The notes: generated from the sequence alone by a model not told the origin. A DNA stretch of 64,000 bases from Nageia nagi (GCA_050084985.1 JBITNC010000001.1:95046001-95110000), one strand, 5' to 3'; shown: positions 11,861-24,546, counted from the stretch's first letter. Translations and numbers: made by a program.

Positions 11861-12352
11861 TGAAGGAATTAGAACTACACTAATCCTCAAGGTCCAAGAC
11901 TATAGGAAACTCAATCATACAACATCTACAAACTAATAACACCATTCACACAAGATAACACAAATATAATGTGGTTCCCCCCTCCTTGGGAGTACATCCA
12001 CAACTAGTTCTCTATTCTCAATCTATGCACCTCTTACAACAATTCTCTTTCTCTCCTACACAAACTAGTAGAGTAATCTTACTCCAAAACTTAGTTATGT
12101 TACAAGAGGAGAGGCCCTCTATTTATAGCTTGAGAGCACCTCCCTAACCTCCCTTTAACCCAAGGGTAAGGTTAGGGTTACAATAAATGTATGACCTAAC
12201 TTTAACCTACCAACTAACCCCATGGTAAGGTCAAAGTTCACACATAATAAAGAATTCAATTAATCCCTTAAGGTATCTACATATCCTTTAACTGATTAAT
12301 TGAACTTACAAGGAGTTTAGATATTCACAATATTTCATTACAAATTCTAACA
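11861..12352 (-). repeat. Element A 5' LTR
   Basis: Partner of 3003-3494, same length, about 1% different. On the minus strand the TATA-like ctataaata is at 12119-12128, so transcription should start a few tens of bases further on within the LTR. The right target-site duplication CACAT follows at 12353-12357. Confidence 0.95.
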
Positions 12353-13152
12353 CACATCCATCCTAAATTCACTCATATATTTTTCAAATGAATGGTATGA
12401 TAGAATTGTATGCTAAGTTTGGATACATATAAAAGCATACCTTAAAGAAGATGAAATCTCATGGAATAAACAATATTAGTTATTTTACCAAATTAAAAAA
12501 TATGAAATCCTATAAACATATATTTTAAAACTCATAATTCCATATAAAATAGAAATGATACTCATAAAAGTAAGAAGAATAGTGATGATTTAATCAAAGT
12601 AAAGCAAGTGAAAAAGAGTAAATTAACTCTTAGGAATAAAAGATTAATTAAATTTGAAGACTAAATAGCCAAAAATTATGATGAGATCACTTTAAAAAAC
12701 TCACACAAAAAAATGGAGGTTTTTATGAGCTTATGAAGAGAATGGTGTAGAAAGCATCTATTGCAACAATAGAGGTTAATGATTTGAGCTTGTAAAGAAT
12801 ATTATAAAAAGTGTCTGGGGGTGATAAATATATATTGGAGTAGAAAATATTAACAATTGATAAAAATTTTAAGAACATAATGAATAATGGTGGTTTTTGG
12901 AATTTCCTAAAAAAAATTGTTTTTTCAAAAACATATCTCTTCATGGAAATTCATAAATTTAAAAAATATGTTGTTCTTCATTATGTCCTTAATGTGTTTA
13001 TCAAATGTTAACACTACTAGCTCTAATAAACATTTATCACCCTCTAAAAGCATGTTTACAACATTTTGTATAAGCTACAAAAATTGCTCTTATCTTTATT
13101 ACATTCATGGAGATATCAATAATGAAGAAGAACATGAAAAGCATGGGATCCT
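12353..13152. other. Spacer between elements A and D, containing a large hairpin
   Basis: No gene. 12358-12720 shows nothing recognisable. 12723-13140 is a long imperfect inverted repeat, listed separately. Confidence 0.6.
12723..13140. repeat. Imperfect fold-back of about 200-bp arms
   Basis: The left arm (about 12723-12910) read in reverse complement resembles the right arm (about 12935-13140). Both carry cattatgt-ctta, tttatca-atgttaa, atttatcaccc and aca-ttt-tata blocks in the same order. The centre is closed by gaatttcc...ggaaattc. Short translated frames on the two arms also share FIM-L-LS-VN-SN-LSP. It could be a fold-back transposon, a hairpin RNA locus or a chance inverted duplication. 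Confidence 0.6.
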
Positions 13153-14236
13153 TGAAGGGTTTGAAGTATAACATAAACAACCCTACACTAGCAAGATCTC
13201 ATGAAAGATCAATCTCACATCTAAATAACTCAAAGAAGATAATCTCACAAAGATAACTCAAGAGATAAAGTGGTTCCTCCAACTAGGAGTACATCCACTA
13301 ACGAGATCTTACTTCATTCATAAATATGAACCTCTTACAAATCTCTTAATATCATCTCCTAAATACTATCCTCTAGCATAACTTTACTTCACAAATTGGT
13401 GTATTATCACAAAGAGGGAGCCTTCTATGTATAAGCCAAAATCCATCTTTGGATCATTTTTTTGTTAAAATTATAATGTTATTTAGGTCATTATGTAATT
13501 AATATGCTTAGCATATTAATAATCACCTAAATTTTATTATCAGGTGATAATGAGGTTCATGCATGGTGGGTGGAATAGTATTCTCCACCCAACTTAAAAT
13601 AATATTGTTAGGTGGAATAGTGTATCCACTAATAATTAAATGTAATTCTATATTGTAACTTAGGATTAACTAACCTATTGTGGTTAGGTTAGTTAATTAC
13701 CTAAGGCTAATTTTGAATCTTATAAAAGGAGCTCATTTTGTGAAGATTTGTGAGATGGTGAAGATGAGAAGTTGTTAGTATAGATCTTAGTTAGTAAGAT
13801 CTTAAGCATGCAAGCTATGCTTCATGCTAAAAAGAGTCATGGTTGAGATCCATATGAGTGTACATTGTTTGAGAGTATAGTGAAAAGAAGACCTAAAGTG
13901 GATTACTCCATGTGATAGAGGAACCACTATACATCTTGTGTTACTATGTGAGAATGCTTCTTGAGTTTTTAGTTTAGAATGATTGATTGCTATAATTGAT
14001 GAAAGTCCTACAATTATTTTTGGGCTATGGAATCCTTCAATTCCATCATATTTTACCCAATATACAAAGACATGACATGCAACTCCCTTTTACCCAAGGG
14101 GCATGCTCATTACATGGAGTATAGGACAAGTTACATTATGATATTCACTTAAATACTTAAGGTATCTAATAATACTCAAGTATTAGTGAATTTACAAAGA
14201 GGATTAATACAAAACCTTTACAATAATGCATTATAC
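13153..14236 (-). repeat. Element D 3' LTR, interrupted
   Basis: Matches 21402-21871 in two pieces, 13153 to about 13462 and about 14049-14236. The middle is the foreign insertion at 13463-14048. The first piece also has about 36 extra bases near 13220 that look like a local duplication. Confidence 0.8.
13463..14048 (+). mobile_element. Probable solo LTR inserted in the D 3' LTR
   Basis: About 586 bp absent from the matching D LTR. It starts tgttaaaatt and ends near ccatca. It has a TATA-like ttataaaagg near 13718 and an 'aggaaccac' segment like that of the other copia LTRs. No internal region or partner LTR is present, so recombination between two LTRs has probably left one. The surrounding run of T makes the target duplication unclear. 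Confidence 0.65.
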
Positions 14237-14369
14237 ATTCCAAAAATCCTAAACCTAGAAACACCATAACATGTGGATTCAAAATATAAAACATCATCCA
14301 AATTTTCAAATTATTATTTCAAATTCCAATAAGAGGCCAATTGAATATTATTGAAGAAATGAATTTGAG
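14237..14369 (-). repeat. 130-bp block next to the D 3' LTR, copied at 21872-21999
   Basis: Shares accataacatgtggattcaa and aataagaggccaattgaata with 21872-21999. It replaces the polypurine tract expected here. It may be an extension of the D LTR or a copy of the flanking DNA. Confidence 0.7.
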
Positions 14370-14730
14370 GTGGAGTGAATAGGAGAAAAGAGAGAGAAAG
14401 AGAGAGAGAGTAAGAGCATTCTCCTCCAAATAGATACAACTAGAGATGAGAACTTTTACATATTTATGAAGTAAGATCTAGTTTGAGATTGAATACTTTA
14501 CCATTTTAACAAATGGTTTACAATATAATCATTAACTACAACCAATTTCAATGTACATAAAGTAGTCATCCATCTGGAAATCATGAAGAGTCTCTAATAA
14601 CTTGAATACTATAAGTAACCTACAATCTCAAGGAACCTACAAGTCATAAGCATCTCAAATAACAAGATTAGTTAGATGCAACATATTCATATCAACAAGA
14701 ATAGATGAATCAAATAAATGCCATCATTAA

Positions 14731-15000
14731 TTGATCAATGGTGCACTATAAGTCATCACGAAGATGACAAGATAAAACTCATAGTCACTAGTTGTATACA
14801 AAAAACATGTGTCGATTATTATTACAAAGTAGAGCATAACAAAAGATGCACATACAAGTTCTTCACATATGGATAACTAAACAATGCAAAAAGATACATA
14901 CGAGTTCCTCACATGTGGATAATTGAATAGTGCTAAATTGGCCAATCTTTTGCTCTAAAATTTGTACAAGTTCCTCACATAGAGTGAACTTACCATAGAG
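14731..15000 (-). other. Element D 3' UTR: conserved block and hairpin remnants
   Basis: 14731-14818 is the family's conserved 3' UTR block. 14848-15000 holds diverged copies of the hairpin unit; the clearest is AAGTTC...GAACTT near 14968-14991. The array is much shorter than in A. Confidence 0.65.
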
Positions 15001-15071
15001 GTGTACAACAAAATCAACACTATACAACATAAAATCTTCCTAAAGGTGAAGTTGTCATCACAAACAAGAAT

Positions 15072-16600
15072 TTAAACTTCACTCCCCCTTGAGGGAAACT
15101 TTACACAAACTTGATAACATCCCTAAGCTTACAAAATTGAGCTTCAAGAAGGAGCTTGGTGAAGAAATCAATAGAGTTCAAGGTAGATGGAAAATACTCT
15201 AGATGTATGATACCATAAAAAACCTTCTCCATGATGAAAGGGGCTGGATTTCTACATTTTGTTCTATGATGGAATACAATATTTTTAGCTAAAGAAATAG
15301 TCAATGATTATATGAAGAGATTAGAGATGAGCTAGCTTGCTCATATTCAATTTCATTTAGAATATACCTTAGCTAAATAGCTTCTTGGGCTACAAAAAAT
15401 ATGGTATGGTATTCAAATTCTATGATGGAGAGAGAAATAGTAGGCTACTTCTTAAAATTTCAAGAGATAGCACTTAAACCAATGCTAAACACATATGCAG
15501 AGGTTGATTTTCTATCATCTCTATCTCCTTCATAGTCAAAATCTAAGAACCCTAAGAGAATAAATGAGGGAAACTTGGAATTGTGCCATTAGATTCATTG
15601 CAAAAGAAATATATAGCTTGGATATAGTCAAATACAAAAGACTACCAATTAAGTGTCTATAAGCTATAGCATCTACCAACTAAGAGTTGAAGTTAAGGGA
15701 TATAATGATTCTAGGAGAGATTGGGATCGCAGCATATCTACAGTCCTCCATTTCAAACTTTTTCAAGATGTTTACTATATACTTGTATTGACTAAGATAG
15801 GTATAATATTTATATTGATATAGTTGCATTCCAAGGTAGTAGTGCAAGAGACCAAGATTAGTCATTTCAAACACTACCTTAAGTTTAGACATGTACTTTT
15901 GAATGATTTCATCATTGTTCCTAGTAATCAAAAGATCATCGACATAAATGAGAATCAAGACCATATATTTTCCTTGATTGAGCATATATAAATTAGAGTC
16001 AAAAAATTACTTGAAGAATCCAATGTCTACAAAGTACTCTAAAATCTTTTTGTACCAAGCTCTAGGTGCTTGTTTAAGTTCATACAATGACTTCTTGAGC
16101 TTGTACATAAAAGAATCTTTACCTTCCTCAATAAACCCTTCTAGTTGATTCATGAATATTTCTATATATATGTCACCATTGAGAAATGCACTCTTGATGT
16201 CAAGTTGAAAACTTTTCCATGCCTAAGCTACAAAAAGAGCAAGGTTAATTCTAACAATAGGTATCTTTTCCATGGGAGCAAAGTTTTCCTCATAATCTAC
16301 ACCATATTTCTAAACAAAATCTTTGTCTACTAACCTTGCCTTGTATTTATCAATACATCCAGTTGAATCGAACTTGACCATGTAGATCACTTATTATGAA
16401 TCATATTCTTCTCATTGGGATAAGGAACTAAGTTCCAAATTTTATTTTTCATAAGCACCTCATACTCCATTTTCATAGCTTCTATTTAGCACTCGTGCTT
16501 TGAAGCTTCTTTGAAAGATAAGGGCTCATTCTTGTTATAAATTTTGGCATTTATGGATTTGTTCAAGGTCATGATTCTTGTTACCCTTTGTGTTGAAAAT
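15072..16600 (-). pseudogene. Element D reverse transcriptase and RNase H
   Basis: Minus-strand remnants in several frames: RT with the intact catalytic box IYVDDLLITRNN in frame 15985-15680, a LVTK/FQLDV-like section near 16150-16230, and RNase H (15304-15101: TISLAKNIVFHHRTK, then DFFTKLLLEAQF). The final residues resemble the PSRGSEV end of A and the stop is at 15072. Many stops and shifts fit its greater age. Confidence 0.85.
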
Positions 16601-16699
16601 TTTTATTCCTGAGGTTACTTGACTACATCAATATTCAACCAACTAGGTGCAACTAATGAGTCATATGGATCATCAACATCCTCATTAGAAGTAGATTCT

Positions 16700-17690
16700 T
16701 TAGGAAGTTCATTGAACTTTACATCCTTTGAAATAAACACTCCTTTGTATGATAGAGAGTATATCTTATAGCCTCTATATTGAGTATCATTACCTATAAA
16801 GATGCACTTTTTTAGCTTTTTTATTTAACTTTTTCTTTTTCTCAAAAACAATGTTGGAGAATGCTTTACAACCAAACACCTTAAGGTGAGAAATGTTAGG
16901 TTTTCTTCCTAACCATAGCCTCAAAAAGAGTTTTACCTTGAACAAATTTTGTGGGACACCTATTCAAGGTGTAAATAGTAGTGCTCATAGCTTCACCCCA
17001 TAAGAAACTAGAAAGATTACTCAACATGCATCTAGCCATCTCCATAATCATCTTATTTTTCCTTTTGACAACATCATTCTATTAAGAAGTGTATATAATT
17101 GAAAACTGCCTCTTGATTTCATATTTAACACAATATACATTGAACTCATTTATATTATATTCTCCTCCATTATTTGATCTCAAAATCTTAATTTTAAGGT
17201 TAGTTTGATTCTCAACAAAGGCCTTAAAAATCTTTAAAACTCTTAAAGGTTTGGTCTTTGTGCTCAAATAGATACCCAAAGGTCATCCTATTAAAATCAT
17301 CAATGAAGGTCAAGATGTAAGATGCTCTCTTAAGTGATTTAGTTTGAAATGGACCCAATAAATCTAAATGCATAGGTTGAAGAAGTTGAGATGCTCTTGT
17401 TTCCTTATCTCTTTCAAACCTTTGTCTATTCATCTTGCCTAGGATGCACTTCTCACATAAACCAATTGAAGGGAAACCTTCCACAAGTTCTTGGTCTTTT
17501 ATGACTTGAATACTCTTATGGTTAAGGTGCCCTAAACATTGGTGCCAAAGATTGCCTTTAGAACACATATTGGTAGCAAGATACATTTTTGTTGGATGTT
17601 GATCCATAATGTTGAAATCATCATTTATTGACCATTTAACCAACATAGCAAATCCTTTCTTAATGCATCAATATTGAGAGTCAAACTCAA
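16700..17690 (-). pseudogene. Element D integrase
   Basis: Frame 17646-17224 carries HQCLGHLNHKS, CEKCILGKM (both Cys of C-x2-C kept) and HLDLLGPFQTK with the first catalytic Asp. Frame 17279-17082 continues with LRSNNGGEYN, where the second catalytic Asp is Asn. The C-terminal part runs to about 16700 with shifts. The Gln codon that is UAG in A, B and C is still CAA here. Confidence 0.87.
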
Positions 17691-17699
17691 ATGAGTACC

Positions 17700-18895
17700 C
17701 TTTCCTTGTAACTTGAATCACTAAGAGAAGGTTCATCTTGAGCTTAAGAACATAGAGCACACTATCATGAACCTTCCCATGGATCAATACATTTCTAATT
17801 TCTTGAACTTTAAATATAGAATTATCATCTATCACAACTACATCTTTTATATGCTTGTGAAAATTTTCAAACTTATCTTTTTTAAAGCATAGGTGATTAG
17901 TGCAACTAGAGTCATCAATCTAATTAGATGAAAAAGTATGAGTCATGGAGGATAGTGTAGTAGTAAACCTAGCTTTCATATCCTTCTTACCTTTGAAGTT
18001 CTTTACATTTTCATTGCCCTTTTTATTTTATTCTTTTTTCTTTTTTTAGCACTTAGTTTCTTTGTGACCATGGATGTCACAAAAATTATAATTTTTATCA
18101 AAATTTACCTTAGGATTTGGTTTGTTTGCCTTACCTTTTCCACCTTTTTACTTGAAGTAGTTGTTGTTGCCACTATTTTTATGATTTTTGGTGTTGCTAT
18201 GGTTGCATTTTTTCTAAAACTTTTGGAGGAAGAAGGATAAAATTTCTTATGATGATTGAACTTCTTCTTGAAAAGAGTTTTGGTTACTCTTAGAGCAACA
18301 TTATTTTCCTTTGGAGAAGAGATCAATAATTTTTTATTAAGAGTTTTCTTATGCTTTAAAAGGAGATTAGAAAGGTTCTGAAGGGAGAAGGCTTCTTCAT
18401 CATCAAGCCTAGTCTCAATTACCATCATAAAGTTACCAAATTTTGAATAAAGGCTTTGGAAAATGATGAACATGAATTCATTATTGATCCAATTGCACCC
18501 ATAAGCAACAAGTTGGATCCTAAGGTTAATGATTTTCTTCAATTATATGGCAAGGTTTTCATCTTCCCCTTGATGAGATTGAAGAGAATAGTGAATCTTC
18601 TAGAAATATTAGATCCAAGGTAGATTTGCTTAAGCTTATCCTAAGCTTCTTTTATTAAGGTTGAATTCAAAATCATCAAGAGCACATCATTTGAAACTGC
18701 ATAAAAAATTATGGATGTTACCAAATCATTCTTCATGTTGTAGGCCTTAAGTGCCTTCTCTTCTATAGGAGCAATAAGGTTCTCATTCACTATTTACCAA
18801 AACTTTCTTACCTACAATTCAGCTCTCATCTAAGGTTCTCAAATCCTAAATTTGAAACCATCAAGAATATGTTTCGGTAAAAAGGTGTCTGCCAT
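17700..18895 (-). pseudogene. Element D gag and protease
   Basis: The gag ATG is at 18895. Frame 18542-18105 covers part of gag (RIQLVAYGCNWINNEF, LLLKHKKTLNKK). The zinc knuckle reads YNFCDIHGHKETKC, so its first Cys is lost. The protease near 17880-17930 reads a stop then IDDSSCTNHLC: the conserved Trp is a stop and the catalytic DSG has become DSS. The acceptor-like TAG before the ATG is also lost (gtaac). Confidence 0.85.
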
Positions 18896-21401
18896 TTGTT
18901 ACATAAGAATGTGAATAAATAATAATCATGTGGTCTAAAAATAATATTAAATATTTAGTTTTAATCTAAGTAAATAATACATGTTATATTTAACAACAAA
19001 AATATGCTTGATTTGATTCACAAGAGCAAATGTTTATAACTCAAATATACATCTCATATACCTAAATACTTTTGTCATCACCAAGAACCATAGATGTAAA
19101 GTGATATTGTTGAAGCTTGATTTCTTATCTAAAATTAAGCCTTCACCTAAATGCCCACAAGGTGGAGCCCAAGTACTACCAATCTTCAACCAGTTTGCTT
19201 TGGGTAGTATTATACTCTCACAAAGAGTACTTACTATTTTTCAAGGTTATGACATATATTGGATCGAATAAATTATTAATATTAATTAGGTTTCAAGTTA
19301 TCCTCCTAGGTTATCAAGATAATCCCTGAATGAATGTGCAAACATGTGGTGTGACTACACACATGCTTGTACACCTATTGGAGTTATGTCCAAAACAATA
19401 GAGGACTTAGGGGCAATTGAGAATTATATACTTTTCACCATTTGGATCATTGGAATAAAGCCTCCAATCTTCCTATTCTCATCTCATGGCTCCCCAAACA
19501 AGTCATGTTGCAGAATGTACATATGGATGTGTTCATTTTAGGGGTTCATTCATTTCAATTTTTATGATTTTGCATAAGTAAATAAAGTAAAAAAAAAATG
19601 AAACATGAATTAAAAGTGTACAAGTAAAACATTATCCATTTGCAATTTGAAACCTAAGAGTCTAATGGGTTTTATTTAGTAAACCCTAAAAAAAATCTTT
19701 ACATCATTCCTTATTTACACAAGTCCATTCCATACTTTGCATATGGAAGTTAAAAAATAGGGAGTCATCAAATGCATCATAACTTAAAATTTAAGTAATA
19801 AGCTTGCATCATTCTATAACTTAAAAAAAATTAAGTAATCATGCATCATTCCATAACTTAAAAAATTTAAGTAAGCATGCATCATTCCATAATTTGCATA
19901 AGTTCATTTGTTAACTTTGCATAAAATTTTTTGGAAAAATAGATAGACATGCAATATATAGATAAATATTTAAGTAAATAATTATACAAATTCCTCCCCT
20001 TTTACTTAAAGATTTATCCCTAAAGATAACATACTAGTTTTACCTTAGAGATTTAGCTAAGGAAAAAAAAATGTCTAAAAAAATAATACCAATTGCATGC
20101 TAAAAATTATACTAACATTTTTAAGTAAACACAATAAAAAATTCTCTCCATTTTGTTTACTTAAAAAAACTTGTAGGCAATAGGAAATTAACACTAGATA
20201 CTTAGGTAAAAAGAATTACCTTTAAAAAATTTCATGTTTACAAAAAATTAGCATATTAATTTAATGTTTCTCCAAGTAGTCATCATTAGTCTTGACTTTA
20301 TGCATTTAGTATGCTAGATAAAACCTACATTCTACCTAAATGCAGTAAATTTACCCATCAATTTTAATGCTTTTATGCATTTTTACTCCACTCATAGTCT
20401 AATTTAAAGCAAGTCATAATGGGAAAAGTAAACTTGCTTATAAAAAAGGAAAAAAATAGTTAATGCAAAAAGCATAGTTAAGGAAAAAAGTAGGTGAGGA
20501 TTTGTTTTTTTAAAAGAATAGAAGAGAAATAACATACAAAAAGGCTGAGAGGAACATAGGGTTGCCGTGTAGGGTGGAGAGCCCAGAGGGGCCATGTAGG
20601 AGAGAAGTGGATGATAGAGGCTATAGATAGTAGAGGGAAAGCAACATGGAGGGGTTGCAAGTCAAGGAAAGGAAAAAAGGAGGGGATGCAAGTATGAGGG
20701 GCTGCGAGGTGCTATTGCAGGGAGGAGGAATTGATAGTTTGGCAAGCATAGGGAAGATCCCTTTGTGCAGTCATTTATATGAGCTCCAACTATAGCAAGG
20801 AAATAAGAAATAATGGCCAAAGAGAATGCACATGCAGAGGCCATGCATCTTATATATAAACTTGTAGTTCCTTCAAATAAGGTATTAAGATTATATGTAG
20901 ACAAGGAAAAAATATTTAAATAGCATGTAAAATATTACAATTTTTACTATAACCCCCCTTTTTTTGAGTAGTAACTAAAAAAAGGTTTTTGTAATATTAC
21001 TTTTATAATATTAGATAAATCTTATATATAAACTTCATTGTTTGTAAAAGGTAGCAATTTGTAACTAAATTGCTAGTAAAAAAAGCTATATAAAAAAATT
21101 ACATCATTTTGCAATTTTTGTTAGCCATAAAATTATTGCTATATATATAGAAATTTTTGCAAACAAAGAGTTGCAACTAACATAGATAATGTTAATATAA
21201 TCAACATTTGATTAAAAAAAATACCACATAAAAATAATATGTTACTAGCAAAATGCAATAATCCAAAAAATAACCAAGAAGAAGAGCATTTATACCTTCT
21301 CTTAGTTTTACCTCAATAACAAAGTGTAGAATGAGGAATGAAGAAGGATGATCACCAAGATGTTGAAGAAGAGCTTCCACACCGATTGCTCTGATACCAA
21401 A
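18896..21401 (-). other. Element D leader region
   Basis: Non-coding. It holds the conserved leader block (19100-19520), a stretch of short aagtaa/cttaa-rich repeats (19770-20300), a moderately GC-rich patch (20530-20760), a donor-like TTGAG|GTAAAAC at 21311 and the primer site at 21387-21399 next to the 5' LTR. Confidence 0.6.
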
Positions 21402-21871
21402 TGAAGGGTTTTAAGTATAACATAAATAACCATACACTACCAAGATCTCATGAAAGCTCAATCTCACAAAGATAACTCAAGAGATAAAGTGGTTCCTCCA
21501 ACTAGGACTACATCCACCAACTAGATCTTACTTCATTCACAAATATGAACCTCTTACAACTTTTTTAATCTCATATCCTAAACACTATCCTTTAGCATAA
21601 ATTTACTCCACAAATTAGTTTATTATCACAAAGAGGGAGCCTTCTATTTATACACCAAAATCCCTCTTTGGATCACTCTTTTACCCAATGTACAAAAGCA
21701 TGACATGCAACTCTCTTTTTCCCAAGGGGCATGCTCATGACATGGAGTGTAAGACAAGTTACATTATGATATTCACTTAAATACTTAAGGTATCTAATAA
21801 TAACCTTAGGTACTAGTGAATTTACAAAGAGGATTAATACAAAACCTTTACAATAATGCATTATACATTCC
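21402..21871 (-). repeat. Element D 5' LTR
   Basis: Begins (plus strand) tgaagggttttaag right after the primer site. It matches 13153-13462 plus 14049-14236. TATA-like ctatttatac lies near 21644-21653. The 130-bp block 21872-21999 follows. Confidence 0.82.
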
Positions 21872-21999
21872 AATAATCCTGAACTTGGAAACACCATAAC
21901 ATGTGGATTCAAAATATAAAATATAATTCAACTTCTCAAATTATTATTTCAAATTCCAATAAGAGGCCAATTGAATATTATTGAAGAAATGAATTTGAG

Positions 22000-24048
22000 A
22001 TAACATAAAGTGATTATGCCCAGTTTGCATTGATGTTAAAGGAGGTGCCTTCTTCATTTGAAAGAAAAATAAACACAAGAAGTGAAGGAATTCCTTGAAA
22101 TATGAGATTGGATTTATAGAAAAAAAAAGATATTTGGAAGATATATTAACTTATTTGAGAGCAAAAAAAGACTCCATTAGGTAGTTAAAAATGGTTTCTC
22201 TGATGAAAAAAAATGTTCTTTTCCAAAGTAATGGCAAACTAATTATCTGAAAAAAATTAAGATGTGTGAGCTTGCTCATGCCCAATTTCTTTTAGAAGAT
22301 GCCTCAACTAAATGGCTTCCTAGGATGGAACTAATATGGCTTAATATTCTACCTATGTGGTGGAGAGAGTAGTAGTAGGTTGGTTCTTGGAAGCCTAAGA
22401 GATAACACCTAAACTAATATTAAACACATAAGCAAAGGTTGATTTTTTTTCATCTCTATGTCTCCCATAATCATAATCTAGTACCCTGAGAGAACAAATG
22501 AGGAAAATTGGCTACTTGAGATTAAGATCCTTTGTTCTTGAAATATACCTTAATATTTGCTTAAAAAAATTGAGATGCCTAACATAAAATTTTTGCATAA
22601 ACTATACCATAAGATTTACTATAAAGGTAATATTTGGCCTAGAGATAGTCAAATAAAGAAGACTTCCAATTAGTTTCTTGTAAGATGTAGCATCTGGCAA
22701 TTGACAATTGGAGCTAAGAGTTAGAGTTATTCTAGGAGAGATTGAGATTGAAGGAGGTTTACACTTCTTTATTTCAAAATTTTGTAATATATTTTAGATA
22801 TACTTAGATTGACTAAGGTAAGTAAAATTCGTGTATTGGTACACTTGCATACAAAGGTAGTAGTGTAAGAGACCAAGATCAATCATTTCAAATATTTCTT
22901 TAAGTTTGGATATGTCCTATTGAATGATATCATCATTATTTCTTATGATAAAAAGATCATTCACATAGAAAAGAATCAATACCAAGTATTTTCCTTGATT
23001 GAGAAGATATAGATTAAATCAAAGAATCACTTAGAGAACCCAATGTTCATAAAGTATCTTGAAATATTTTTGTACTAAGCTCTAGGTTGCTTAAGTCCAT
23101 ATAAATACTTCTTTAGCTTGCATACAAGGGACATTTTTCCTTCAATAAAAAACTCTTTTAGTTGATTCATGCATATCTTCACATCTAAATCATTATTTAG
23201 AAAAGCACTCTTGATGTCAAGTTAAAAAAACTTTTCATACCTGAGCTACTAAAAGATCAAAAATTAACCTTACTATGGGCATATTTACCACTAGAGCAAA
23301 TGTTTCCTCATAATCAACTCCATATTTATGAGTGAAACCCTTGGCTACTAAATTTTTATTATATTTATCAATTTTTTCAATTGAATTATATTTGACATTG
23401 TAAATCCACTTATTTCCAATCACATTTTGATCATTGAGATAGGGAACCAAGTTTGATTTTTCATTAGAGCCTCATACTCCACTTTCATGGCTTTCATCCA
23501 ACATTCATGATTTGAAGTTTTCTTGAATGATGAGGGCTCATTATTGCTATCAATTTTGGAAAACAAAGATTTATTTAAGGTCATACTTATTATTATTCTT
23601 TATTTTGGAGAAATTTTTTTTCTGAGGGGACTTATCTACACTGATATCCATCCAGTTAGGTACAATAGAAAAGTCATCAAAATCATCTAGATCATTATAG
23701 GAATAAGATTCCTTATGAAGTTCATTGAACTTTACATCCCTAAAGATGAACACTAATATAAAGGAAGTAGAGTAAATCTTATAACCTCTATGTTGACTAT
23801 TATAACCCATAAAGATGCACTTTTTGAATCTCTTTTTTAGCTTTTTTTTTCTTAGAAACAATGAAAGCATAGGCATCAAAACCAAAAAACCTAAGGTGAG
23901 ATATGATAGGTTTATTTATAGTCCATCGATGCCTCATATGGGGTTTTACCTTCAATTTATTTTGTATGGTACCTATTCAAGGTGTAGCTCACAATGGTCA
24001 CAACTTCACCCTTTTAGAAACTAGGGAGATTTCCTAACATTCACCTAG
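22000..24048 (-). pseudogene. Element F, left part: RNase H, RT and integrase C-terminus
   Basis: Minus-strand copia remnants. Near 22260-22160 comes the RNase H segment (EQAH..., FAITLEKNIFFHQRN), then RT. The catalytic box near 22951-22975 reads FYVNDLFII, so YVDD has lost its first Asp. Frame 23450-23235 holds the RT start (NVIGNKWIYNVKYN, FTHKYGVDYEETFA). Frame 23885-23571 is the integrase C-terminus. 22000-22150 has no recognisable sequence and no 3' LTR was found, so the 3' end of F is missing. Element E cuts F at 24048; F resumes at 29492. Confidence 0.85.
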
Positions 24049-24544
24049 TGTCGGAATGTATAATGCATTATTATAAGGTTTTGTAATAATCATCTTTGTA
24101 AATTCATTACTACTTAAGGGTATCATTTAATACCTTAAGTATTTAAGTGAATATAATAATATAGCTTGTCCTACAGTCCATGTCATGAGCATGCCCCTAA
24201 AGTAAAAAGGAGTTTGATGTCATGCCTTTGTATATTGGGTAAAAGGGTGATCTAAAAGAGGATTTTGGCCTATAAATAGAAGGCCCCCTCTTTGTGATCA
24301 CTTAACAATTTGTGAAGCAAAGTTATGGATAGTGTTTAGGAGATGAAGTTAGGAGGATTGTACAAGAGTTATCTTTGTGAATGATGTAAGTTCTAGTTAG
24401 TAGATGTACTCCTAGTTGGAGGAACCACTTTACATCTTGAGTTACTTTATAAGATTTCTTATGCTTGGGTTTCTTATATTAGTGTAAGCTTCCATGAGAT
24501 CCTAGTAGTTTAGGATTATTTTTAGTTATATTTCAATCCCTTCA
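24049..24544 (+). repeat. Element E 5' LTR
   Basis: 496 bp, tgtcggaatg to cccttca (the partner LTR starts tgttgg). TATA-like ctataaata near 24270. Followed by the primer site. Confidence 0.92.
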
Positions 24545-24546
24545 AT

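Larger units (their letters stand above)
3003..12352 (-). mobile_element. Element A: nearly complete Ty1/copia LTR retrotransposon
   Basis: A 9350-bp minus-strand element with two 492-bp LTRs (3003-3494 and 11861-12352), each TG...CA in the sense direction. The exact 5-bp duplication CACAT lies at 2998-3002 and 12353-12357. In sense order it has 5' LTR, Met-tRNA primer site, a 3.4-kb leader, gag-protease-integrase-RT-RNase H, a 3' UTR with a hairpin array, a polypurine tract and the 3' LTR. The integrase-before-RT order defines copia. The LTRs differ at about five sites (about 1%), so insertion was recent, yet the reading frame has several stops and shifts. It belongs to the same family as B/C, with LTRs roughly 85-90% alike by eye. 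Confidence 0.95.
13153..21999 (-). mobile_element. Element D: old Ty1/copia element of the same superfamily branch
   Basis: A minus-strand copia element with LTR copies at 13153 to about 14236 (interrupted by a 0.6-kb insertion) and 21402-21871, about 8% different by eye. Coding region 18895-15072, a leader with the family's conserved block, and a Met-tRNA primer site at 21387-21399. The exact outer edges are uncertain: both LTRs are followed on the plus strand by a similar 130-bp block (14237-14369 and 21872-21999). The 5 bases before the left LTR (atcct, 13148-13152) also occur just after the right LTR (21873-21877), as a duplication would. Confidence 0.85.
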
